The notes beneath the pieces are model-generated. The model did no database searches, was not told where the DNA came from, and was given only the letters and a program-made list of their open reading frames with translations. Below, in pieces: positions 59,801 to 64,000 of a DNA stretch of 64,000 bases; position 1 is the first letter of the stretch; every line of letters begins with the position of its first letter. Source of the DNA: Hemicordylus capensis (Eukaryota > Chordata > Lepidosauria > Squamata > Cordylidae); the NCBI RefSeq assembly GCF_027244095.1, contig NC_069671.1, forward strand, positions 62,001 to 126,000. Reading direction: 5' to 3'. The translations under genes and the position numbers were made by a program.

Positions 59801-59984
59801 GTGTGCAAATTCCTGCAGGTCTCTCCCAGAAGGGGCCCTCATCACGTTTTCTTTTTTCTCCCCCCCCCCCAACTTCAGCACCTTTGGAGAGCTGAAGACT
59901 GTTCGCCTGCCAAAGAAAATGGTCGGAACGGGAAGGCATCGTGGGTTTGGTTTTGTGGACTTCTTCACGAAGCAGGATGCGAAG
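20459..59984 (+). CDS. RBM19: RBM19, RNA-binding motif protein 19 (3' end outside window)
   Basis: Nucleolar protein with six RRMs (yeast homologue Mrd1), needed for processing of pre-rRNA for the small ribosomal subunit. Twenty-two coding exons join in frame to 886 residues and follow human RBM19 (960 residues) throughout: 20459-20494, 21503-21685, 23053-23178, 23351-23389, 24857-25073, 27185-27477, 27753-27833, 29753-29831, 30325-30396, 30945-31148, 31864-31994, 32873-32994, 34022-34118, 34652-34762, 35265-35465, 36047-36164, 37174-37301, 37756-37816, 38745-38824, 43294-43349, 44063-44179, 59879-59984. RRM1 about 2-77, RRM2 312-386, RRM3 421-498, RRM4 604-672, RRM5 728-811, RRM6 from 831. 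Acidic linkers separate RRM1 from RRM2 and RRM4 from RRM5. The end of RRM6 and the basic C-terminus (about 70 codons, probably two exons) are beyond 64,000. Confidence 0.98.
21503..21685 (+). CDS. RBM19: RBM19 exon 2 (RRM1)
   Basis: Sixty-one codons, MKEERFRKLFAAFGTLTDCS and the RNP1 block KFRKFGFIGFK, ending FIDTARVV. The donor is the second gtg (gtgagg) since the next exon starts V-E-F-C as in human. Confidence 0.98.
21686..23052. other. RBM19 intron 2
   Basis: Contains the tRNA-derived SINE and LINE tail at 22,056-22,500. The rest is unique sequence with no recognised feature. Confidence 0.6.
22056..22500 (+). repeat. tRNA-derived SINE followed by LINE-type 3' tail
   Basis: The A box (gtggcgcagcgg) and B box (gttcgaatcc, about 22,112) are clear. 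The body includes 'caggcagcaacgatatcagaagg' and 'ggaggaaggcaatagtaaaccactcc'. It is followed by the same LINE 3' region as at 10,925 ('ggcggtctagaaatcgaa') and an (aaac/aaat)n tail. Confidence 0.8.
23053..23178 (+). CDS. RBM19: RBM19 exon 3
   Basis: Forty-two codons, VEFCKSFGDPLKARAWSKHS then linker. End of RRM1; the first half matches human closely and the second half is diverged. Acceptor ttcacag, donor gtaaga. Confidence 0.96.
23351..23389 (+). CDS. RBM19: RBM19 exon 4 (basic microexon)
   Basis: Thirteen codons, DKKKKNQTGELKE, corresponding to human DEKKKKVAGQLEKLKE. Acceptor ctccag, donor gtaagt. Confidence 0.93.
23390..24856. other. RBM19 intron 4, nothing certain
   Basis: A worn LINE-type 3' tail may lie at about 24,360-24,470, ending 'acaacaataaacttcc' and a (cct)n run. 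Otherwise unique sequence. Confidence 0.45.
24857..25073 (+). CDS. RBM19: RBM19 exon 5
   Basis: Residues 129-201: LEREETFQDFLAVHQKRSQV and the conserved DDYLNFDSDES, followed by a Ser/Glu-rich acidic linker. Acceptor tgacag, donor gtaatg, ends at phase 1. Confidence 0.97.
25074..27184. other. RBM19 intron 5, nothing recognised
   Basis: 2.1 kb of mostly unique sequence. A (ga)n run lies at about 26,131-26,148. No exon or RNA gene was recognised. Confidence 0.5.
27185..27477 (+). CDS. RBM19: RBM19 exon 6 (acidic linker)
   Basis: Residues 201-298. Carries QELSDMDYLKSK, conserved in human RBM19, then a low-complexity acidic stretch (DDDEDSPASEEESETEE) and a basic patch. This is the fastest-evolving part of the protein. 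Donor gtatgt. Confidence 0.95.
27753..27833 (+). CDS. RBM19: RBM19 exon 7 (RRM2 start)
   Basis: Twenty-seven codons ending YTVKLRGAPFNVTE, RNP2 of RRM2. Acceptor ttgcag, donor gtacgt. Confidence 0.97.
28497..28600 (-). repeat. LINE 3' tail fragment
   Basis: 'attattatttattcgatttttatgcc-tccttccaaaaatggctcagggcggttta' is the reverse complement of the LINE 3' end at 10,925. Confidence 0.7.
28751..28943 (+). repeat. tRNA-headed SINE related to the 5S SINEs
   Basis: tRNA-like start 'gtcatagcccagtgacagagcctctgcttgc' with B-box-like 'gggttccgtccc', then the same body as the 5S-headed copies ('gagccgctgccagtcagtgtagaca...gagctagatggaccaagggcctgactcag'). Confidence 0.75.
29753..29831 (+). CDS. RBM19: RBM19 exon 8 (RRM2)
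   Basis: QNVREFLVPLRPVAIRIARN then AHGNKT(G). Acceptor cctgcag, donor gtaaca, ends at phase 1. Confidence 0.97.
30325..30396 (+). CDS. RBM19: RBM19 exon 9 (RRM2)
   Basis: (G)YVFVDFDSEEEVQRALKR then NREYM, containing RNP1 of RRM2. Acceptor after a long C-tract, donor gtaagt. Confidence 0.97.
30945..31148 (+). CDS. RBM19: RBM19 exon 10 (RRM2 end, RRM3 start)
   Basis: GGRYIEIFPEENAA, acidic DDEEEEDLSDSGR, then RLFVRNLPYTSTEEDLEAVF and SKY, with RNP2 of RRM3. Acceptor tggcag. Confidence 0.97.
31255..31320 (+). repeat. Possible SINE head fragment
   Basis: 'gtggtcagtggttagtgccggacttggacc' resembles the head of the Sauria-type SINE at 2,041. Short and uncertain. Confidence 0.4.
31864..31994 (+). 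CDS. RBM19: RBM19 exon 11 (RRM3)
   Basis: (G)PLSEIHFPIDSLTKKPKG then FAFVTYMFPEHALKAFAGVD, with RNP1 of RRM3. Acceptor cctcag, donor gtacac. Confidence 0.97.
31995..32872. other. RBM19 intron 11
   Basis: A (gt)n run at about 32,687-32,706 and an (attc)n run at about 32,718-32,735. No other feature seen. Confidence 0.6.
32873..32994 (+). CDS. RBM19: RBM19 exon 12
   Basis: GRMLHVLPSTFKKGEAESSD then SSYKKQKEAKDKASSC(S). End of RRM3 and a basic linker. Acceptor tcccag, donor gttggt. Confidence 0.96.
32995..34021. other. RBM19 intron 12, nothing recognised
   Basis: GC-rich unique sequence. A long minus-strand open frame here (33,116-34,486) has no recognisable domain. Confidence 0.5.
34022..34118 (+). 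CDS. RBM19: RBM19 exon 13
   Basis: SHNWNALFMGTNAVADTIAQ then KYGAAKSRVLDH, a block conserved in RBM19/Mrd1 between RRM3 and RRM4. Donor gtaagt. Confidence 0.96.
34652..34762 (+). CDS. RBM19: RBM19 exon 14
   Basis: Thirty-seven codons, EGKGSVAVRVALGETELVQK then VRQFLLGHGVSLDAFSQ. Phase 0 at both ends. Confidence 0.97.
35265..35465 (+). CDS. RBM19: RBM19 exon 15 (RRM4)
   Basis: Sixty-seven codons: AAGERSKTVILVKNLPAGTT through GRVLLPEGGVTAIVEFLEPT to AFAKLAYSK. RNP1 is degenerate (GVTAIVEF), as in human RRM4. Donor gtaaaa. Confidence 0.97.
36047..36164 (+). CDS. RBM19: RBM19 exon 16
   Basis: FRHIPLYLEWAPMGVFSGPG, the end of RRM4, then a diverged linker (EESTEQPAA). Acceptor ccttag, donor gtacgc. 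Confidence 0.95.
36690..37090 (+). repeat. Diverged squamate interspersed repeat
   Basis: 'aatagccctgctggatcaaac', 'tccctccaggccagcgtccc', 'gtgactactggccgttgagaggcctgccc' and 'cccttctaaagccagctaagcc' line up, in order, with a repeat common in squamate genomes that I cannot name. A fragment also lies at 18,540. Confidence 0.6.
37174..37301 (+). CDS. RBM19: RBM19 exon 17 (acidic linker, RRM5 start)
   Basis: Residues 704-746: MELEEEEEEEESTSG and CTLFIKNLNFATTEETLKE. The following intron begins gtcggc, a weak donor, but the join (KE|AFSKVG) is required by the human alignment (KE|VFSKVG). Confidence 0.93.
37345..37440 (-). repeat. Worn tRNA-SINE fragment
   Basis: 'gaggtcaccccaacccagtgagcca...gattctaaaccagtgttctcactactgcactacac' resembles the reverse complement of a Sauria-type SINE head. 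Confidence 0.5.
37756..37816 (+). CDS. RBM19: RBM19 exon 18
   Basis: AFSKVGVVKSCTISKKKNKA(G), the middle of RRM5. Acceptor ttccag, donor gtacct. Confidence 0.96.
38745..38824 (+). CDS. RBM19: RBM19 exon 19 (RRM5 RNP1)
   Basis: (G)ALLSMGFGFVEYKTPDRAQ then RALRQLQ. Acceptor ttccag, donor gtactg. Confidence 0.97.
39255..42798 (+). mobile_element. DIRS-like tyrosine-recombinase retroelement, longer copy (fossil)
   Basis: Sits in RBM19 intron 19. Roughly 115-bp inverted terminal repeats (about 39,255-39,370 and 42,643-42,765) and an internal complementary region (about 42,395-42,495) give the DIRS layout. Parts in order: leader, Gag-like region (about 39,890-41,370), reverse transcriptase-like region resembling DIRS1 (about 41,380-41,800) and tyrosine-recombinase region (about 42,000-42,330). 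Part of the leader occurs twice, so the copy looks mosaic. It is broken, with several breaks. Its termini and recombinase region are nearly identical to the copy at 9,405, so it is probably young. Confidence 0.85.
42960..43125 (-). repeat. LINE-type 3' tail
   Basis: 'ttgtttgtttgtttttaaatttataccccgcctttc' followed by AT-rich sequence, the reverse complement of a typical L2/CR1-clade LINE end with its tail. Confidence 0.6.
43294..43349 (+). CDS. RBM19: RBM19 exon 20
   Basis: GCSVDGHQLEVKISERAI(R), end of RRM5 (human GHVVDGHKLEVRISERATK). Acceptor ttacag, donor gtaaaa. Confidence 0.96.
44063..44179 (+). CDS. RBM19: RBM19 exon 21 (RRM6 start)
   Basis: AKVASARKKQASGKQKSSKI then LVRNIPFQATVKEVRELF, with RNP2 of RRM6 after a basic linker. 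Acceptor tgccag, donor gtaagg. Confidence 0.97.
46380..46430 (+). repeat. (GT)n microsatellite
   Basis: About 25 uninterrupted GT units. Confidence 0.97.
47205..47503 (+). repeat. 5S-rRNA-headed SINE
   Basis: The head 'ttagctaagcagggcccaccctggttgcatttgaaggggagac' (about 47,240-47,285) is close to the 5S rRNA internal promoter. Body and tail as in the copy at 789, ending 'ctgactcagtctatggcagcttcct'. Confidence 0.8.
48930..49075. promoter_or_regulatory. Candidate non-coding regulatory block A
   Basis: Unique AT-richer island in GC-rich intron. Holds a T-box-type site tcacacct (48,963-48,970) and homeodomain-like words (gtaattgcgattaaaa). Conservation cannot be tested here. Confidence 0.25.
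49615..49796. mobile_element. MITE-like element with terminal inverted repeats
   Basis: The left end (agggttgccaact, then agccagcccttgctcttgtgcctttaatg) is mirrored on the right (cattaaaaggcacaagagctggct, then ggccagttggcagtt). About 180 bp, no coding capacity. A hAT-type MITE is possible; the family was not determined. Confidence 0.6.
52040..52340. promoter_or_regulatory. Candidate non-coding regulatory block B
   Basis: Unique AT-rich block with a T-box-like aggtgttaaattag (52,231), homeodomain-like gatttcattag and gggattagcc, and a direct repeat ttctcgtaatg (52,274 and 52,314). Looks like an enhancer-type conserved element, but conservation is untested. Confidence 0.3.
52800..53790 (+). 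mobile_element. L2-clade LINE ORF2 fragment
   Basis: Encodes reverse transcriptase blocks: LLALLDLSAAFSTIDHSLLL, GGTALLWFCSYLLGRFQM, SQGSTLFLMLFNIYMKRL and YANDSQIYF, then DNKLRLNPDKTEVLIV and downstream thumb-like sequence. This is the L2 order. The catalytic YADD reads YAND (53,171-53,182) and the frame is interrupted at about 53,217, so it is dead. The 5' part and the endonuclease are missing. Confidence 0.85.
54660..54690 (+). repeat. (CTG)n microsatellite
   Basis: About seven to eight CTG/TGC units in intron 21. Confidence 0.9.
56812..56925 (-). repeat. LINE-type 3' tail
   Basis: 'aaggcatatttatatagcggccaaaacccgcatctctgggcggttttacaataac' resembles the inverse of an L2/CR1-clade 3' end, diverged. 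Confidence 0.55.
57640..57920. promoter_or_regulatory. Candidate non-coding regulatory block C
   Basis: Unique AT-richer block with GATA-like cagataaaa, E-boxes (cagctg), ttaaatattcattg and T-box-like aggtgttga (57,891). Same caution as for blocks A and B. Confidence 0.25.
59879..59984 (+). CDS. RBM19: RBM19 exon 22 (RRM6 RNP1)
   Basis: (S)TFGELKTVRLPKKMVGTGR then HRGFGFVDFFTKQDAK. Acceptor ttcag after a C-tract, donor gtgagc, phase 0. The remaining RRM6 strands and the C-terminus were not found downstream in the window. Confidence 0.97.
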
Positions 59985-62900
59985 GTGAGCCATTCGCCCC
60001 ACTTCTTACCTTGGAGGCCTCCCGAGCGGCTGGCCCCAGGATCCTGGCAGTAGTCCCCCTGGGCTGCTGCTGCTTCTCAATGGGGGAGCCCCAAGAGGTC
60101 AGCCAGCCCTCTCTCGTGGGCTGTCCCACCTGAAGGTGCCAAGTGATGCAGGGGAGCTGCAGGTCTTTGCCAAAGAGCCATGCGAAAGGGCCACCCTGGC
60201 CCCTTGGCACATGCTTGGCTTTTGTTCTGGGTGGTGTTCCCTCCCCCCTTGGGTAAGTGGGTAACTCAGCACCCCAGTCCTGGCCCTGAGGTGGGTGGAG
60301 AAAGCGGAGAGGCACTATTCCGACTGATCAGTTCCGCTGTGAGATCCAGGAGAACGGGGCCAGGGCGTGCAGAAGTGCCGCTGAGCCAGACTCTTCCGCC
60401 AGGCCTATTTCCTGCACTGATGAAACATTCTCCGAGGAAAGGGAATTCATGGCCCACGGTCATTCCTGCCCGTCCCCCAGCTGAAGAAACTGCTTTTTTC
60501 TTTGTAAGGTGGACAGTGTCATCCCCTGGGAGGGTTAGTTTCCCTGTCTTGTCATCGGCCGTCTGACCAGCCACCCACTGAGCAGGGAACTGTACGGAGT
60601 TGGAGAATTTGGCTGCTCTGTGTCCATCCTTTGCAATATTTTGAATACTCTTTTGATTTTGTGTTGTGTTATTAGCAGATGATGTCTCTGCATCACAAGG
60701 CATGAGGGCTGTTTTTTCTGCATTACCATTTATTGAACCTTCTCTGGCCTTTGCAGTGCACATTTTAATGATGATTACTTCCTAATACTTTTGCCCTCCG
60801 TTTTAATGGTTCTCGTGGCTTTCATTGACCATCAGGGGGTGCTGCTCGTCCTCCCTTTCCCTGCCAGAGTAGAGCACTTCCTGCTTCCTGTGTGGTGGTG
60901 GGGTCCCCCCCCTGTTTGCTCTCATTGCTCTTTGAGCTGCTGTTTCTCCATGAGGTTTCTGCCATGACCCCAAGATCGCTTCTTCGGGGTAGTTACAGCT
61001 GGAGAGGGAGTTTCCAAACACCTGCCTGCCTGCCTGCACGCACGCACTCCCCCGCCCCTTCGAGGCACTGTGCTTTAAATGGGCAGCATGTGTGTGTGTG
61101 CGCGCCTGCGTCTGCATGCAAAAGGTTTCTGTATTAATTTTTGCAAGGTGCCTTGCCTGACAGCGGCACTCGCGGTGGTCCCCAGAGCAGTGCGTGGCCT
61201 TAAACACTCAGCTGCTCCAAAGGAGAAATTTCCCACCCAGGAGCGGAGCCCGGCCCTCGTGGCAAAGCGCTCAGCTGGCACTGCAGCGAACCCCCCCCCC
61301 TGGAGCTCTGAGGAGTCTTTGTGTTTAGGACGGATGGGAAATCTGTGCCTTTTGTCTCCCGCTAATGGTTTTGCCTGGGGGCTCCTTGGGCCAAGTGTTT
61401 AATAGGGCAGCAGGGAGCAGAGAGGCAGAGTGGTCCGGTCCCTCCGGTGAAGAGCGTTTAGGTCTGGCGAGTGATAGCCCCCAGCGCGCCCCCCCCCCCA
61501 GCTGGCCTGCTCCCTTGGTCTGAGGTGTGCACCATTCTGCCCCCCCCCCCCCGCCTGCCTGCCTGTGTCTGAGAGTCCCATGCACACTGGGCGGCGGTGG
61601 GGGGGCGTCTTCCTTCCAGGATTTGGGCACCCAGAGTTCTTTTTTTAGTACAGTTTTCTTTTTTCAGTCATCTGAGCTCTTGGCCTCCACTGCCGTCCTC
61701 TCTGGGGAGCTAATCGAAGACTTCCACTCCGCACCAGAGGGAGATATTCTGCTCCTGCCATCGGCCCCCCTCAGGAAGCCGCCCGTCCGTCCGTCGGGAT
61801 CCATGTCAGAGGCTGTTGAGTCAAGCCCTCCTCTCCCAGGGAGGCTCCCCCGCCCCCGGTCTTCTTCCCAGAGTGAGCTGGGGGCCTTCTGCGGGGGCCG
61901 CGCAGGAGCGCTCTGTCTCTCCCCAGGTGTTGTCTCTGGGAGCCAGCCTCCCTCGCCCGGCCAGCCTGCAGCCAGGCACAAGCCGAGCCGTCACAGCCAC
62001 AGCCTTCCCTGGCCCTTCCAGGCAGCCCCACTGAGGCCGTGGCTCTGTCTAGCCCAACCCTGACTGGCAGCGGCTTCCCGAGGTCCTTCCTGGTTCTGCA
62101 GGGGAGGCTTACAGCACGATGGCCTTTGCTCCCAGAGTGAGTGCTGCCAACCAGTGCTGGGCTGGTGAACGTGCCATGGAGAGGCCAGGCTGTGAGGCAA
62201 GAGCGGCCTCTAGACCAGCTAGCGGAGAGCCTGGCTGCAGCCTGGCCTGGAGGCGACGCAGAGGCGGGTGGCAGTTCTGCCGTGACTTGCCTCTGCCCGG
62301 GGTGGGCGGACCCTCACGAATCGGGGAGCGCCCAGCTGGTGTGGAGCAGGCGTTTGCAGACGACAAGCCGTTCACTCTCGCACAGACACTCTCTCTGATG
62401 ATGCTGGGAGGTGAGAGATTAAAAAGGACCCATTAACAAAGGAGAGCCCGCCATTCGGGCCGCAGTGGCATGCCAGGGCTGGAAGGGGGGCTTCTGCCGA
62501 CATCAACAGCAGCCAGAACTGCCTGCTGCGGGCTCCTCCTCCTCCTCCTCTCCCCCCTCCCCACCCCAGCAGTGTTTGTTTAAGCCAACTCCTTGCTCTG
62601 CTAATTGGTCCTGTTCCGTGTGAAAATAGGCCTTGAAATGCACATGGTGGCAGCGGCAGCAACAGCAAACAGACAGTGCCAAGGGAGAGAAGAGTCCCAA
62701 CCTTTGGCGAAGCAGGACTAGCTCCTTAGATCATTTCTTCCTGCGAGAAGCAGTGGGTTTGTCACGGGGTGAGTGGGGCCAGGCCTGGAAACAGCCGGTT
62801 AGGCTTCAGATGGCCTTTGCCTTCAGGGAGTCGAGTTTGCTTCCGATCACCTGTTGTCCAGACACAGCAGCCAGATAGTTACGAGAAGGGGTTTCCCCAG

Positions 62901-63104
62901 CCTTCTGCCATGATAAGCCCTGGACATTCTGTTGGCCAAAAATCGAAACCACCTGGCCAACGTACCTGGCCATATGCAGACTTCAGCTAGGGGACAGGAG
63001 GCCCCACCCCTCCAAATCTGGTGCAGATCCATGGGGCAATGGCTGAGATCCCGCTGTTTAAATACCCACTCCAAAAACGAGAGGCATCTGGAGCAGGGTG
63101 AGGA
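59985..63104. other. RBM19 intron 22, no exon recognised
   Basis: Searched for the conserved end of RRM6 (human HSTHLYGRRLVLEWAD) in all plus-strand frames without success. Mostly unique sequence with C-tracts and some AT-rich stretches (60,600-60,840, 62,400-62,650). Confidence 0.6.
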
Positions 63105-63730
63105 GTCAGGTACAATAACAATAGCTTTATTTCGATCAATGACCAGAACAAACACAAGCAAAAAGGAAAAAGAGAATAGACATCATAAAATAGTAATACG
63201 CAACTTACATGCAACGTAACAAAACTTGACCACAGAGTTAGTACTCATACTATCAAATTTAGTCAGTAATAAATCAAGATAAAAGTCATCTGAGCGGCCA
63301 GGAAAAGACTTCAACAAGGGTGAGATAAAATCTAAACGGGCATCCCTGTAGAGGTCACAGTAAAGAATAAAATGTGCAGTCGACTCAATAGCACCCGAGC
63401 CACAAGGGCAGAGGCACAAAACATAAGGAATCCCCTTGAACCTTCCCTTAAGCACAGATGTTGGAAGAACATTAAGACGTGCAAGGGTCAAGGCACGCCT
63501 AAATTTAGGAAAAGTTATGTTACTTAGGTAATCAGCAGGCTTAAGATTGTAGAGCTGGTTACCTATATACAAACCTCTAGATATTTTGGAGGCTTCAACC
63601 TGTAGGTCAGTATCAATTATTCGCTGTTTAATAACCTTCGTAGCTGTAATAGAGCCCATCCTAACAAGTTCTTCAAGTGGGATCCCATAAAGGTGAGATT
63701 TTATTTTAAGCGACCGTTTCCATCTCGAAT
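63105..63730 (-). mobile_element. Non-LTR LINE 3' end with ORF2 C-terminus
   Basis: The minus strand encodes a C-terminal LINE-type segment with FRRALTLARLNVLPTSVL, a Cys/His cluster CLCPCGSG...ESTAHFILYC, and a stop at about 63,183. The 3' end reads ...cgaaataaagctattgttattgtac. The open stretch is 158 codons and looks fairly fresh. Clade not determined; the Cys/His cluster near the C-terminus is a LINE feature. Confidence 0.7.
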
Positions 63731-64000
63731 CAAAGGAGTCGGGGAAGGGCGCTTCTCATCCACCTTGCCCACTGGGGGGTCTGAAGCCGAGGGGGGGGTT
63801 TGGCGGGGGGTGTGTGTGTGTCCTGGCAAGGGACTGCTTGGTTCTGATCGTAGCAGCTCGTCGAGAAGAGTCTCCGGCAGACTCTGCCTCTCCCTGAATT
63901 AAAGGGCTGCTCCTTTCCCCCTCCCTTCCTGGGCTTTTGTTTCCTCAAAAAGGGCCTTGCCGGGGAAGGGAGGCAGTGGCAGCCAGGCTGCCTTTCAACC

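Larger units (their letters stand above)
44180..59878. other. RBM19 intron 21 (15.7 kb)
   Basis: The longest intron in view. Contains (gt)n runs at 45,760-45,782, 46,380-46,430 and 47,800-47,828, a (ctcc)n run at about 48,010-48,045, a 5S SINE (47,205), a MITE-like hairpin (49,615), an L2 LINE fragment (52,800), a LINE tail (56,812) and AT-rich unique blocks listed separately. No coding exon was recognised. Confidence 0.7.

Noticed and set aside
59985-64000. Last RBM19 exons
   Set aside because: No frame matches the conserved RRM6 end or the basic C-terminal tail, so they are taken to lie beyond the window.

Overview
The window is nuclear DNA of a reptile, most likely a squamate (lizard or snake). 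The evidence is vertebrate genes with GT-AG introns, a repeat set typical of squamates (tRNA-derived Sauria-type SINEs, 5S-rRNA-headed SINEs, L2/CR1-clade LINE tails, a young DIRS-like retroelement) and no mammalian repeats. The DNA is GC-rich with many short introns, which would fit a microchromosome; that placement is inference.

Layout. 1-7.9 kb has no gene I can name; it holds SINEs and an orphan CpG island (about 2.74-4.48 kb). 7,969-19,815 (minus strand) is a complete 13-exon class II lysyl-tRNA synthetase gene whose exons chain in frame to 606 residues. About 640 bp away, on the opposite strand, RBM19 starts at 20,459 and runs rightwards. 22 coding exons (886 codons) lie in the window; the last roughly 70 codons lie beyond the right edge. 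The two genes share a CpG-island promoter with an E-box, an ETS site, a YY1-type site and CCAAT boxes. RBM19's last visible intron (44.2-59.9 kb) is 15.7 kb long and holds an L2 LINE fragment, a MITE-like hairpin and several AT-rich blocks that may be enhancers. A LINE 3' end lies at 63.1-63.7 kb.

The most interesting object is the LysRS gene. Human KARS1 makes both cytosolic and mitochondrial enzyme by alternative splicing of one gene that carries a Lys-rich N-terminal helix. Here the first exon encodes a basic, presequence-like leader and splices in phase directly to the anticodon-binding exon, with no Lys-rich helix exon found. The protein is only about three-quarters identical to human KARS1 (counted by eye against the human sequence from memory), has Tyr where the motif 2 loop normally has Asn (HNPEF), uses one GC-AG intron, and carries a tail past the usual TSV terminus that ends inside the poly(A) signal. 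I read it as a probable dedicated mitochondrial LysRS paralogue head to head with RBM19. Both genes serve translation: RBM19 in ribosomal RNA processing, the LysRS in (probably mitochondrial) tRNA charging.

Two related copies of a DIRS-like tyrosine-recombinase retroelement sit in opposite orientation, one in a LysRS intron and one in an RBM19 intron; both are treated here as fossils.
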